Below, piece by piece: positions 24,464-33,829 of a stretch of DNA of 37,970 nucleotides; the first letter of the stretch is position 1; each line of letters opens with the position of its first letter. This stretch comes from Oscillospiraceae bacterium. GTDB taxonomy: Bacteria > Bacillota > Clostridia > Oscillospirales > Ruminococcaceae. Position numbers and translations under genes: made by a program. Below the pieces are notes generated by a model. It was not told where the DNA came from. It did no database searches and saw only the letters and a list, made by a program, of their open reading frames with translations. The stretch lies in the NCBI GenBank assembly GCA_029267825.1, contig JAJUHO010000006.1, positions 1 to 37,970 on the forward strand, written 5' to 3'.

Positions 24464-25327
24464 ATGGGAAATATAATTGAGGCACGTGAAGTGCGATTTC
24501 ATTATAGGAACGAGTTTGAAGAAAATGCCGGACAAAAACCGATAAAGGAAATATTGAAAGGCATAAATTTGGATATAAAAAAGGGTGAATTTGTTGCAAT
24601 CCTTGGACATAACGGTTCGGGAAAGTCTACGATTGCAAAGCATTTTAATGCTGTGCTTCTGCCATGCGGCGGAACGGTTTATGTCGAAGGCATTGACACA
24701 AAGGATGAAACAAGGCTTTTTGATATAAGACAGCGTGTGGGGATGGTCTTTCAAAATCCAGATAATCAGATTGTCGCCACGATAGTTGAGGAGGATGTTG
24801 CATTCGCTCTTGAAAATCTTGGCGTTGAGCCTGATGAGATGAGAAAAAGGGTGGATGAGGCTTTAAAGGCTGTCGGCATGTACGAGTATAGGGAGCATGC
24901 CCCTCATCAGCTTTCGGGAGGGCAAAAGCAAAGAGTGGCCATAGCGGGAATTATTGCAATGCGTCCCGAATGTATTGTTCTTGACGAACCAACGGCAATG
25001 CTTGATCCAAAGGGAAGAAGGGAAGTTCTTAAAACCATAAGGGAACTAAATAGGGAATATGGCATTACTATAATACTTATTACTCATTATATGGACGAAG
25101 CTGCAAAAGCTGACAGGGTTGTTGTAATGGATGATGGAAGAATTATTTTTGACGATGTCCCAAGGGAAGTTTTTTCCCATGTGGAAGAGCTTAAAGCAGT
25201 TGGATTGGATGTCCCGCAGGTCACTGAACTTGCTTATGAGCTTAAAAAGAACGGCTTGGAAATAGATGGCCATATAATAACGGAAGAAGAATGTATAGAG
25301 GCTTTAGTAAAGATACTTAAAGATTAA
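24464..25327 (+). CDS. ecfA1: ECF transporter ATPase EcfA1
   Basis: One of two ABC ATPases that power group II energy-coupling factor vitamin uptake. 287 residues: Walker A GHNGSGKS (48-55), Q-loop [10 protein letters not shown], signature [12 protein letters not shown], Walker [14 protein letters not shown], and switch His in [11 protein letters not shown] short insertion ([14 protein letters not shown]) lies in the first strand region. ATG 24464 was chosen because AAGGGA sits 6 bases before it; an ATG two codons earlier overlaps that site, and the longer ORF runs into the methyltransferase gene. Works with EcfA2 and EcfT next to it. Confidence 0.93.
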   Translation: MGNIIEAREVRFHYRNEFEENAGQKPIKEILKGINLDIKKGEFVAILGHNGSGKSTIAKHFNAVLLPCGGTVYVEGIDTKDETRLFDIRQRVGMVFQNPDNQIVATIVEEDVAFALENLGVEPDEMRKRVDEALKAVGMYEYREHAPHQLSGGQKQRVAIAGIIAMRPECIVLDEPTAMLDPKGRREVLKTIRELNREYGITIILITHYMDEAAKADRVVVMDDGRIIFDDVPREVFSHVEELKAVGLDVPQVTELAYELKKNGLEIDGHIITEEECIEALVKILKD

Positions 25328-25346
25328 ATTTATGGAGGACTGAAAA

Positions 25347-26213
25347 TTGCCTATCATAAAAACCGAAAACCTGACCTATACATATAGTCAGGGCACGCCT
25401 TTTGAAAAAACTGCCGTTGATAATGTAAATATTGAAATAGAGGCTGGCGAATTTGTCGGGATAATAGGACATACCGGTTCAGGAAAATCAACTTTGATAC
25501 AGCATTTAAACGGACTTTTAAAACCGACTTCCGGAAAGGTTTATATAGACGGACAGGATATTTGGGAAAGCAAAGAAATAACAAAAGCCGCAAGATTTAA
25601 AGTGGGACTTGTTTTTCAGTATCCTGAATATCAAATTTTTGAGGAGACCGTTTATAAGGATATTGCTTTTGGCCCTAAGAATATGGGGCTTTCCGATGAT
25701 GAGATAGATAAAAGGATAAAGGAAACGGCACGCATAGTCGGCCTTGGCGAGGAATTGCTGGATAAATCTCCGTTTGAACTTTCTGGTGGTCAAAAAAGAA
25801 GAGTTGCCATTGCCGGGGTTATGGCAATGGAACCTCAGGTGCTTATACTGGACGAGCCTACCGCGGGACTTGACCCAAAAGGCCGTGACAGAATTTTGGA
25901 CCAAATAAAGCTTTATCATGAGGAAAAGAAAAGAACTGTTCTTTTGGTTTCTCATAGCATGGAAGATGTTGCGAAATATTCCACTAAAATACTTGTGATG
26001 AATAAGGCCAAGGTATTTTGTTATGATGAGCCTCCAATGGTGTTCAGACGCGCCGAGGAAATTTCCAAGATGGGGCTTGCGGTGCCGCAGATAACGAAAG
26101 TTTTTAATGCACTTAAAGAACAGGGATTTAATATAGCCGAGGATGTTTATACGGTGGATTATGCAAAACGTAAATTTTTGCAGTATATTGCCGCAAAGAG
26201 AGAAAAATCATAG
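25347..26213 (+). CDS. ecfA2: ECF transporter ATPase EcfA2
   Basis: Second ATPase of the ECF module. 288 residues: Walker A GHTGSGKS (41-48), Q-loop VFQYPEYQIFEETV, signature LSGGQKRRVAIA, Walker B VLILDEPTAGLDP, and switch His LLVSHSMEDV. It starts with TTG, with GGAGG 8 bases upstream. It lies 19 bases after ecfA1 and 27 bases before ecfT. The substrate-specific S components are not in this window, as expected for group II systems, which share one module among several S proteins. Confidence 0.93.
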   Translation: MPIIKTENLTYTYSQGTPFEKTAVDNVNIEIEAGEFVGIIGHTGSGKSTLIQHLNGLLKPTSGKVYIDGQDIWESKEITKAARFKVGLVFQYPEYQIFEETVYKDIAFGPKNMGLSDDEIDKRIKETARIVGLGEELLDKSPFELSGGQKRRVAIAGVMAMEPQVLILDEPTAGLDPKGRDRILDQIKLYHEEKKRTVLLVSHSMEDVAKYSTKILVMNKAKVFCYDEPPMVFRRAEEISKMGLAVPQITKVFNALKEQGFNIAEDVYTVDYAKRKFLQYIAAKREKS

Positions 26214-26240
26214 CGTGGCGGAAAGGCAGATTTAAACAGG

Positions 26241-27041
26241 ATGCTTAAAGATATAACAATAGGCCAGTATTTTCCGGGAAAGTCATTTGTTCACAGACTT
26301 GACCCGAGATTTAAGATAATAATTACTGCTTTTTATATAACCATTCTTTTTTCGGCAAAGGAAATGATAGGCCTTTTTGCAGGGATTGTTTACCTTGTGG
26401 TGGCATTTTTGATGTCAGGAATACCTTTTAAGATGATGCTTAAAGGGTTAAAGCCGATTGTGCCAATAATTATTTTTACTTCGATTTTAAATTTGTTTTT
26501 TATTGATGGAATAATTGTATTTAGACTTTGGATACTTAAAATAACCGATGAAGGCATAAGGATGAGCGTTTTTATGGTGATAAGAATTATATGCCTTATT
26601 GCGGGAACATCGCTGCTTACTTATACAACATCTCCAATAGCGCTTACTGATGCCATAGAGAGGCTTTTTTCTCCGCTTAAAAAACTTAAAGTTCCTGTGC
26701 ATGAGCTTGCAATGATGATGACGATAGCGTTGAGATTTATTCCTACGCTTATTGAGGAAACCGATAAAATCATGTCGGCGCAAAAGGCAAGGGGAGCCGA
26801 CCTTGAAACAGGTGGATTGATGCAGAGAGCAAAGGCACTTGTGCCGATATTGATTCCGCTTTTTGTTTCGGCTTTCAGGCGTGCTGAGGAGCTTGCCCTT
26901 GCAATGGAATGCCGTTGCTATCATGGCGGTGAAGGCAGGACAAGGTTAAGGCAGCTTAAATCAGGTTGGGCGGACTATGTTTCACTTGGAGTAACGCTGT
27001 TTTTCCTTGACGCAGTTGTGGCAATAAATTGCTTTTTTTAA
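26241..27041 (+). CDS. ecfT: ECF transporter transmembrane subunit EcfT
   Basis: Membrane scaffold that links the ATPases to S components. 266 residues: N-terminal IGQYFPGKSFVHRLDPRFKI is characteristic, four to six membrane helices follow, and two coupling helices carry the Ala-Arg-Gly type motifs QKARGADLETGG and, further on, RRAEELALAMECRCYHGGEGRTRL. In the second motif Gly is replaced by Cys (CRC), a change also common in relatives. The ribosome binding site is weak (AACAGG), so translation may depend on coupling to ecfA2. Followed after 9 bases by truA, the common clostridial order. Confidence 0.92.
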   Translation: MLKDITIGQYFPGKSFVHRLDPRFKIIITAFYITILFSAKEMIGLFAGIVYLVVAFLMSGIPFKMMLKGLKPIVPIIIFTSILNLFFIDGIIVFRLWILKITDEGIRMSVFMVIRIICLIAGTSLLTYTTSPIALTDAIERLFSPLKKLKVPVHELAMMMTIALRFIPTLIEETDKIMSAQKARGADLETGGLMQRAKALVPILIPLFVSAFRRAEELALAMECRCYHGGEGRTRLRQLKSGWADYVSLGVTLFFLDAVVAINCFF

Positions 27042-27050
27042 GGGAGATTT

Positions 27051-27785
27051 ATGAGAAACATTAAAGTTTTCATGGCATATAGAGGGACAAATTACCATGG
27101 ATTTCAAAGGCAGGAAAACGCACTTACCGTACAGGAAGTTGTGGAGGACTGCCTTGAAAAAATTTTAGGGGAAAAAACTCAAATTTGCGGCTGTTCAAGA
27201 ACCGATACCGGAGTTCATGCTCTTGAATTTTGCTTTAATTTTTTTACTGATAAGAATATCCCCAAAGCCGGACTTTTAAAAGGAATGAATACAATTTTGC
27301 CTGATGATATTTCCATACTTTCGTGTGAGGAAGTCCCGAAGGATTTTCATGCAAGGTATTCCTGCAAGGCGAAGGAGTATATTTATAAAATATATAATGC
27401 CGAGAGTAAAAATCCTTTTACTTCTGATTTGGCATTGCATTATAAAAAGCCTTTTGATGTAGAGCTTGTTTCAAGGGCTTGCAAAGCTTTTATAGGCACA
27501 CATGATTTTAAGGCTTTTTGTGCATCAGGCTCAAATAAGGAATCAACAGTAAGGACGATATATGATTTTTCTGTGTCAAAAAACGGAAATGAAATCATTA
27601 TGCTTGTAAAAGGCGATGGTTTTTTGTATAATATGGTTAGGATTATGGTGGGGACTTTGCTTTGCGTAAATGAGGGGAAAATTGACGCCGGAGAAATAGA
27701 AAAAATAATTCTTTCCAAGAACAGAATTTTAGCGGGCCGTACGGCAAAGCCTCATGGACTTTATTTAAGTCGGGTGTATTATTGA
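27051..27785 (+). CDS. truA: tRNA pseudouridine synthase A
   Basis: Makes pseudouridine at positions 38-40 of tRNA anticodon stems. 244 residues. The catalytic aspartate is D52 in CSRTDTGVHA. Other landmarks are MAYRGTNYHGFQRQ near the start, DDISILSCEEVPKDFHARY, and FLYNMVRIMVGTLL near the C-terminus. GGGAGA lies 6 bases before the ATG. It ends the ecf block. Confidence 0.95.
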   Translation: MRNIKVFMAYRGTNYHGFQRQENALTVQEVVEDCLEKILGEKTQICGCSRTDTGVHALEFCFNFFTDKNIPKAGLLKGMNTILPDDISILSCEEVPKDFHARYSCKAKEYIYKIYNAESKNPFTSDLALHYKKPFDVELVSRACKAFIGTHDFKAFCASGSNKESTVRTIYDFSVSKNGNEIIMLVKGDGFLYNMVRIMVGTLLCVNEGKIDAGEIEKIILSKNRILAGRTAKPHGLYLSRVYY

Positions 27786-27827
27786 CTGCTTGACGGCGGC
27801 ATAGTGCAAAAGCTTGGAGGTGTTTTG

Positions 27828-29006
27828 TTGGCACAGGAAATAGACGTAAAAGATTTGAAACGCCGCCGCAGGGCAAAAAAGGCGAAAAAATTTTTCAAGA
27901 AATTGATAGGAGTTTTGCTGATTGCCGTTTTTGGTGTGCTTGTTTATTATACAAGAGATAGATGGATTCCTTTTTTTGATGGTATAGCCACAAGATATTT
28001 GCCCACGGCACAAAATAACGGGGAACTTGCCGCCGGAAATTTTCCGATTAAAATTACAGGCAGTTCAGATTATAAAGTCGGAACAATGGAAGGTGCTTTT
28101 GCCCTGCTTGATGATACAAATTTTTGTGTTTATTCGGTCAATGGGGAAAGAATGATTTATAAACAGCATCATTATGCAAATCCATTTTTTTGCACAAACA
28201 ATAAAAAAGCATTGATTTATGATATGGGCGGGAAGACATTTAGCCTTGAAAGCAAGTATAAAACTGTTTATGAAAAGACAATTGAAGATGCAATAATTTT
28301 TGCAAGACTTGGCGGCAACGATTATGCTGCGGTGGTGACAAAATCAGACAGTTTTGTTTCAGTAATGACGATTTATAATAGCTTTGGCGAAGAAATTTTT
28401 AAATGGAAAAGCGTTGACAGCAGAATTGCAGATGTGGATTTTTTGCCGTCAGGAAGCGGATGTGTGGTAGCAACTGTTGATGCTTCAAAGGGGCAGCTTG
28501 TTTCCAAATTGCATAGATTTAACTTTGACCAAAAAGATGAAATTTGGGCTTCAAGCGATATTGACACCATGATTTTGTCATTAAAGATTATGGACGATGG
28601 CAGGATAGCTGAAATTGGGGATACAAAATGTGCTTATTACAGCAGTACCGGAGAATATATAGGAAGCTATGCTTATAAGACAAGCCTTGTGGATTATTCG
28701 GTTTCTGGAAAGCAGACAGCACTTTTGTTTGAAAACGAGGAAAGAAGAAAATCATCGCTTGTGATAATAGGGGATATTAAAGAAAATATAAAGGAAATAA
28801 GCACATCAGATTCATCAAAACAAGTTTTGGCGGAAGATGAGAAAGTCTTGCTTATGACCGAAAAAAGCATTGATGAATATGCGTCAGATGGCAGTATTAG
28901 AACAGACGTAAAAATAAGCGATGATTACATAGATTTTCATAAGATAGGAAACTATATTTTTCTTTTAGGATATTCCGACATAAACCGGATTGATTTTAAT
29001 GGGTAA
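27828..29006 (+). CDS. DUF5711 family membrane-anchored protein
   Basis: 392 residues: a very basic cytosolic N-terminus (KRRRRAKKAKKFFKK), one membrane helix at 26-41, and a large extracytoplasmic domain made mostly of beta strands that suggests a beta-propeller. This is the layout of DUF5711 proteins of Clostridia. The start is taken as the second of two TTG codons, 7 bases after GGAGG. A CvpA-family gene follows at 23 bases, so the two may act together at the cell surface. Function unknown. Confidence 0.7.
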   Translation: MAQEIDVKDLKRRRRAKKAKKFFKKLIGVLLIAVFGVLVYYTRDRWIPFFDGIATRYLPTAQNNGELAAGNFPIKITGSSDYKVGTMEGAFALLDDTNFCVYSVNGERMIYKQHHYANPFFCTNNKKALIYDMGGKTFSLESKYKTVYEKTIEDAIIFARLGGNDYAAVVTKSDSFVSVMTIYNSFGEEIFKWKSVDSRIADVDFLPSGSGCVVATVDASKGQLVSKLHRFNFDQKDEIWASSDIDTMILSLKIMDDGRIAEIGDTKCAYYSSTGEYIGSYAYKTSLVDYSVSGKQTALLFENEERRKSSLVIIGDIKENIKEISTSDSSKQVLAEDEKVLLMTEKSIDEYASDGSIRTDVKISDDYIDFHKIGNYIFLLGYSDINRIDFNG

Positions 29007-29029
29007 TTTTTAAGAAAAGAGGTAATATT

Positions 29030-29917
29030 TTGGGAAGTCAATTTGCTTGGTTTTTTGATGCCTTTACGGTGGCTTTGATTTTGATATTTATGTATGTAGG
29101 CGGGAAAAGGGGATTTATACGTTCGTTCTTGATGATAGCCGGTTATTTTCTTTCTCTTGTTGCGGCATACTATGTCAGCAGGGCGACTGCTCCGATTATA
29201 TATGACAAATTGCTTAGCGAGAGGATTGTTTCATCAATAGAGGGAAAAATTGAGAATATAAATGTGGCCGATGAGGTAAAAAAAGCACTTAACCTTGAAG
29301 GTTCAGGTGTTACACTGGAAGATGAAGAAGTAAAGAGCGTAGTTGAAAACAGCTCCGGGAATTTAGGAGAAGAAATAAGACAGTATATTCTTCAAAAAAC
29401 GGGTGTTGATATTTCGCAAAACGAGATAACCGAAAATTTGAAAAAAATGTTTAATGAAAATATATACGGAGAATATATAAAATCTCTCCCTGAATATATG
29501 ACAAAAAATTCCGCTCAATATTCTGATAGTGGTCTTATATCATCAGCAATAAAAGCTTTTGCTTCAAGCAAGGCGGATGCGGCACGGTATATAGAGCAAA
29601 CAGTCGTAAGAGGGAGCATTATCGCTATTTTGGAACCTATATTGTTTATTTTGGTATTTACAATTGCAATGATTGCTGTTAAAATAGTTACAAGACTTTT
29701 CTCGGTTGTTAATAGGGTCCCGTTTATAGGCACTGTAAATTCGCTTTTTGGAGCTTTAATGGGAGTCGCTGAGGCTTTGCTTGTAGTTTATATTATTGCG
29801 GTTGTAATCAATATTATAATTTATTTAAGCGGAAGTGAAATGATAGTTTTTAACGATGAAACAATTCAAAATACTTATCTCTTTAAATACATCTATAATT
29901 TTAAATTGATAAAATAG
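29030..29917 (+). CDS. CvpA family membrane protein
   Basis: 295 residues. The N-terminal pair of helices (FDAFTVALILIFMYVGGKRG, then FLMIAGYFLSLVAAYYVS) matches the colicin V production protein family. A long extracytoplasmic segment (about residues 55-190, acidic and helical) is followed by two more membrane helices (195-222 and 240-268). Single-unit CvpA proteins are about 160-180 residues, so the extra loop is notable. The start is TTG at 29030 with AGAGG upstream. The E. coli homologue has been linked to envelope robustness; the role here is not known. Confidence 0.75.
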   Translation: MGSQFAWFFDAFTVALILIFMYVGGKRGFIRSFLMIAGYFLSLVAAYYVSRATAPIIYDKLLSERIVSSIEGKIENINVADEVKKALNLEGSGVTLEDEEVKSVVENSSGNLGEEIRQYILQKTGVDISQNEITENLKKMFNENIYGEYIKSLPEYMTKNSAQYSDSGLISSAIKAFASSKADAARYIEQTVVRGSIIAILEPILFILVFTIAMIAVKIVTRLFSVVNRVPFIGTVNSLFGALMGVAEALLVVYIIAVVINIIIYLSGSEMIVFNDETIQNTYLFKYIYNFKLIK

Positions 29918-29935
29918 TTTTGTTTTGGATATAAA

Positions 29936-29964
29936 GGCAGAAATTCTGCCTGCGGCATGCCGCA
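29936..29964 (+). promoter_or_regulatory. Two adjacent palindromes before the Clp ATPase gene
   Basis: GGCAGA-AAT-TCTGCC (29936-29950) is followed directly by the 14-base perfect palindrome TGCGGCATGCCGCA (29951-29964), which ends 3 bases before the ribosome binding site. There is no T run, so this is not a usual terminator. No CtsR (AGTCAAA repeats) or CIRCE element is seen. It may be an operator or an mRNA structure controlling translation. Confidence 0.5.
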
Positions 29965-29984
29965 ATTAAGGAGGATAACACAAT

Positions 29985-32273
29985 ATGATTATGTGCACAA
30001 GATGCAGAAAAAGGCCTGCTGTTGTTTTTATTACAGCTATGCAGGGGAACGAAAAAAAGAATGAGGGACTTTGTTTGGTATGCGCAAAGGAACTCGGTGT
30101 TCCTCAGGTTAGCGAATATATTGAGCAAATGGGCCTGACTGAAAATGATATAGAAGATTTTTCAAATCAAATGATGGATATGAGCTATGGCGATAATTTT
30201 GAAATGGGTGGCGCTGGAACGCTTCCGTCATTTATACAAAATTTGCTTGGAACAAATAATAATATGCCATCAAAACCAAGCCAAGAAAATATGGGGGATT
30301 TCTTTACCGAAAAAAGGGAAGATAAATTCGAAAAGCGCAAAAAGACTGAAAAAGAAAAAAAGCATAAATTCCTTGATACGTATTGCACAAACCTTACAAG
30401 CAGAGCAAGGAATAATGAGCTTGATAGAATAGTAGGGCGTGATAAGGAGATTTCGAGGGTAATACAAATACTTTCGAGGCGTACTAAAAATAATCCTTGC
30501 TTGATAGGTGAACCGGGTGTTGGTAAAACTGCAATAGCTGAGGGCATTGCCCAAAAAATAGCTGCAGGGGAAGTTCCCTTCCACATTGCAGATAAAGAGC
30601 TGTACCTTCTTGACTTGACAGCTCTTGTAGCCGGAACCCAGTTTAGGGGCCAGTTTGAAAGCCGCGTTAAAGGGCTTATAGATGAGGTTAAGGCTGAGGG
30701 AAATATTATACTTTTTATTGATGAGGTTCATAACCTTGTCGGTACGGGCGACAGCGAGGGTTCAATGAATGCCGCAAATATACTTAAACCGGCGCTTTCA
30801 AGGGGCGAGGTTCAGGTTATAGGAGCGACCACATTTAAGGAATATAGAAAGTATATTGAAAAAGATAGTGCGCTTGAAAGGCGTTTCCAGCCGGTTACAA
30901 TAAATGAACCGACCGTTTCTGATACTTTTGAAGTACTTTTTGGTATAAGGGATTATTACGAGAAACACCATAAAGTTAAAATTAAAGATGATACCTTAAA
31001 ACTGTGTGCGATACTTTCAGAAAGATATATAAATGACCGTTTTTTGCCGGATAAGGCAATAGACCTTTTGGATGAGGCTTGCGCCTGCGCCAGCATAAGG
31101 AGCCCTGAACTTGCCGAATTTGAATCTCTTAATGCAAAACTCAAAGAATTGCATGATGATGAGAAAGCAATAGAGGATGCGGATGATGTTCCGGATTTTG
31201 AAAGGCTTGCAAAGGTTAAAGCAGAAATAATCAAAATAAATGCAAAGCTTGAAAAAGTTGAAGAAGCAATTCAGAATGTCTATGTTACAGAAGAGGATAT
31301 TTCAAAGGTAATTGAACTTTGGACGGGAATTCCGGCAAATAAGATAATCCAAAGCGAATATAAGAAAATAGCTTCGCTTGAAGCAAAACTCAAAGAAAGA
31401 ATTATAGGCCAGGATGAAGCGGTTGAACTTGTGGCGAAAGCAATAAAGCGTACGAGGGTTCAACTTGCATCACGTCGCAGGCCGGCATCGTTTATTTTTG
31501 TGGGACCTACCGGAGTTGGAAAAACTGAGCTTGTAAAGGTTCTTGCATCAGAATTGTTTGATAGTACAGAACCGCTTATAAGACTTGACATGACTGAATT
31601 TATGGAAAAACATTCAGTTTCAAGGATTATCGGTTCTCCTCCGGGATATGTCGGTTATGATGACGCGGGACAGCTTACCGAAAAAGTCCGCAGAAGACCA
31701 TATTCAGTCGTGCTGTTTGATGAAATTGAAAAAGCCCATCCGGATGTGATGAATATTTTGCTTCAAATTTTGGATGAGGGCAAGGTTAATGACGCTCAAG
31801 GCAGGAGCATCAGTTTTGAAAATACTGTCATAGCAATGACGTCAAATGCCGGTTCAACTGATAAAACCACGGGAGTGGGATTTAATAAGACACAAGCTGA
31901 GATTTCATCAGAAAAGGCAATAAAGGCGCTTTCTGAGTTTTTGCGTCCGGAATTTCTCAGCAGAATTGATGAAGTAGTAGTGTTTAAGCCGCTTACTTTG
32001 GAAAATTATCAAAAAATAGCTGCCCTTATGCTTGATGAAATGAAAGAACCGCTTTCAGAAAAAGGAATATCGCTTGCATATGATGATGCGGCGCTTGCAA
32101 AAATAGCCGAAAAGTCCTTTGGCGGAAAGTTTGGCGCAAGGGATATAAGAAAGGTTATACGCAAGGAAATTGAGGATAAGGTGGCATCTCTTATCATTGA
32201 TAAAGCCGAAATGGGAATAAGCACTATAAAAGTGACTGTTGTTGATGATAAACTTGAGGTGCTTGCAATTTAA
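29985..32273 (+). CDS. ClpE/ClpC-type AAA+ unfoldase
   Basis: 762 residues. The N-terminus is a ClpE-like zinc finger (C4, C7, C30, C33) in place of the double Clp-N domain of ClpC. Two AAA+ modules follow: Walker A GEPGVGKT, then FIDEVHNLVG, and in the second GPTGVGKT with LFDEIEKAHPDV. Between them lies a coiled middle region (ESLNAKLKELHDDEK). A VGF tripeptide in TTGVGFNKTQ matches the ClpP-docking loop, so it probably unfolds proteins for ClpP. AAGGAGG lies 10 bases before the ATG at 29985. Closest by layout to ClpE, a stress-induced unfoldase; pipelines may call it ClpC. Confidence 0.88.
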   Translation: MIMCTRCRKRPAVVFITAMQGNEKKNEGLCLVCAKELGVPQVSEYIEQMGLTENDIEDFSNQMMDMSYGDNFEMGGAGTLPSFIQNLLGTNNNMPSKPSQENMGDFFTEKREDKFEKRKKTEKEKKHKFLDTYCTNLTSRARNNELDRIVGRDKEISRVIQILSRRTKNNPCLIGEPGVGKTAIAEGIAQKIAAGEVPFHIADKELYLLDLTALVAGTQFRGQFESRVKGLIDEVKAEGNIILFIDEVHNLVGTGDSEGSMNAANILKPALSRGEVQVIGATTFKEYRKYIEKDSALERRFQPVTINEPTVSDTFEVLFGIRDYYEKHHKVKIKDDTLKLCAILSERYINDRFLPDKAIDLLDEACACASIRSPELAEFESLNAKLKELHDDEKAIEDADDVPDFERLAKVKAEIIKINAKLEKVEEAIQNVYVTEEDISKVIELWTGIPANKIIQSEYKKIASLEAKLKERIIGQDEAVELVAKAIKRTRVQLASRRRPASFIFVGPTGVGKTELVKVLASELFDSTEPLIRLDMTEFMEKHSVSRIIGSPPGYVGYDDAGQLTEKVRRRPYSVVLFDEIEKAHPDVMNILLQILDEGKVNDAQGRSISFENTVIAMTSNAGSTDKTTGVGFNKTQAEISSEKAIKALSEFLRPEFLSRIDEVVVFKPLTLENYQKIAALMLDEMKEPLSEKGISLAYDDAALAKIAEKSFGGKFGARDIRKVIRKEIEDKVASLIIDKAEMGISTIKVTVVDDKLEVLAI

Positions 32274-32286
32274 TTTTTTAAAAGGC

Positions 32287-32332
32287 CTCCCGCCGGACAA
32301 TTTTCAAAATTCATCTCCGGCGGGAGTTTTTG
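32287..32332 (+). terminator. Terminator after the Clp ATPase gene
   Basis: An 11-bp GC-rich stem (CTCCCGCCGGA, 32287-32297, with 32316-32326), an 18-base loop and TTTTTG. Confidence 0.9.
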
Positions 32333-32364
32333 TTTTAAAAAAGCTTTAATTTAATAAAAAAATT

Positions 32365-32373
32365 TGATATAAT
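32365..32373 (+). promoter_or_regulatory. Probable promoter of the carboxypeptidase gene
   Basis: An extended -10 box TGATATAAT (TATAAT at 32368-32373). At 17 bases upstream only a weak TTTAAT serves as -35, as is often seen with extended -10 promoters. Confidence 0.5.
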
Positions 32374-32428
32374 TATTTTGTATATTAAAATAAAGGAATT
32401 AAATTTTGCTTTTTTAGGGAGAGTGCAT

Positions 32429-33766
32429 ATGAAAAAAATTTCGGCAATTTTATCTATATTTGTTTTATTGAGTTTTATTTCATCTTTTAAAATAAATGCG
32501 GTTTCGTTTACCCCAAATAATGAAATTTACAGCGAGGCTGTTTACCTTAAAAATTTAGATACCGGAGAAGTTATTTATCAGAAAAATGCCGATAAAAAGG
32601 AGTATCCGGCTTCACTTACAAAAATCATGACGGCAATACTTGTTCTGGAAAACGTGCAGGATATTGACAATACAATGGTTACTGCGCCTGCATATGTTTT
32701 TGATGAGCTTTATAAAACCGGAGCCTCAACTGCGGATTTCCGTCCGAATGAAACCGCATCGGTAAAGGATTTGATGTACGGTATGATTTTGCAGTCTGCT
32801 TGCGAAGCGGCAAGCATTCTTGCTGATTATGTCGGAGGAGGAAGTATCAGCAAATTTGTTCAAATGATGAACGAAAAGGCAAAAGCGCTTGGAGCAACCT
32901 CAACTAATTTTACAAACCCGCATGGGCTTTTTGATGAAAATCAATATACAACCGCTCATGATATGGCAATTATAACCGAATATGCTATGTCACTGTCAAG
33001 GTTTAATGAAATTGCAGATACAAAAACTTATACCATAGGGCCGAGCAATAAGCATTCTGAGCCGCGTACTGTTTCGCATACGAATTTAATGCTTGATAAA
33101 GTAAAGGGTGGAGAATATTATTACCCTTACGTTAAAGGAATAAAGACAGGCACTCTGGATGAGGCTGGCAGGTGTCTTGTTTCATCGGCAAGCAAAGATG
33201 GGTATAATTATTTGCTTGTGACTCTCAATGCGCCGCTGAAAGATTCAAATGGCAATAATAAATATTATAACTTTGTAGATGCAATAACGCTTTATGAATG
33301 GGCATTTAAATATTTTAAAAATACCGCTTTGCTTAATTCTTCGGAAGAGGTGGGCGAAGTTCCGGTAAGATTTTCGGCAGGGAACGATTATGTTCTTGTT
33401 TGTCCTAAGGAATCTTTTTCTGCGCTTTGGCCTTCAACACTTGACACATCAGCAATACAAAGGGTTGTCAACCTTGAACAGGAGGTCGATGCTCCCGTTA
33501 AAAAAGGAGATAAGCTTGGAACAATGGAGCTTAAACTTTCAGGTGAAACTCTTTTTACTGTTGACCTTGTGGCAAAAGATGGCGTAGAACGTTCTGAACT
33601 TGAATATAATCTTTATCTTGCAAAGCAGTTTGTTTCGTCGACATGGTTTAAAGCTACGGTTGCTTTAATTGTTGCACTTATAATAATTTATCTGATAATC
33701 CATGGAATTTCTTCAAGAAAAAAGAGGAAAAAGATAAAGAGGATATCAAAAAGAAGGCAATTTTAA
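32429..33766 (+). CDS. D-alanyl-D-alanine carboxypeptidase (S11, DacF-like)
   Basis: Trims the terminal D-Ala from peptidoglycan stem peptides outside the membrane. 445 residues: signal peptide (about 1-24), catalytic S62-L-T-K65 (SXXK), KTG at 239-241, a PBP5-type C-terminal domain, and a C-terminal membrane helix (about 403-425) with a strongly basic tail. The SXN motif reads S123-A-C125, so Asn is replaced by Cys; related clostridial enzymes may share this, but I cannot check. The start at 32429 has GGGAGA upstream and opens the signal peptide; the 17-codon extension lacks a site. Confidence 0.88.
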   Translation: MKKISAILSIFVLLSFISSFKINAVSFTPNNEIYSEAVYLKNLDTGEVIYQKNADKKEYPASLTKIMTAILVLENVQDIDNTMVTAPAYVFDELYKTGASTADFRPNETASVKDLMYGMILQSACEAASILADYVGGGSISKFVQMMNEKAKALGATSTNFTNPHGLFDENQYTTAHDMAIITEYAMSLSRFNEIADTKTYTIGPSNKHSEPRTVSHTNLMLDKVKGGEYYYPYVKGIKTGTLDEAGRCLVSSASKDGYNYLLVTLNAPLKDSNGNNKYYNFVDAITLYEWAFKYFKNTALLNSSEEVGEVPVRFSAGNDYVLVCPKESFSALWPSTLDTSAIQRVVNLEQEVDAPVKKGDKLGTMELKLSGETLFTVDLVAKDGVERSELEYNLYLAKQFVSSTWFKATVALIVALIIIYLIIHGISSRKKRKKIKRISKRRQF

Positions 33767-33787
33767 TAATTTAAAATGTTTTTAAAT

Positions 33788-33826
33788 AAAAAATCCCATG
33801 ACAAAAATTTGTTCATGGGATTTTTT
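33788..33826. terminator. Bidirectional terminator between convergent genes
   Basis: AAAAAATCCCATGA pairs perfectly with TCATGGGATTTTTT (14 bp, 11-base loop). It serves the carboxypeptidase on the plus strand and the repeat protein on the minus strand. Confidence 0.9.
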
Positions 33827-33829
33827 ATA

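Noticed and set aside
26880-26960. Damaged coupling motif in EcfT (CRC instead of ARG)
   Set aside because: The surrounding motif is intact and similar Cys-containing versions occur in other EcfT proteins as far as I recall, so it is probably normal variation.
29918-29984. CtsR or CIRCE (HrcA) operator ahead of the Clp ATPase
   Set aside because: No AGTCAAA heptad repeats and no TTAGCACTC-N9-GAGTGCTAA are present; only the unrelated tandem palindromes are there.
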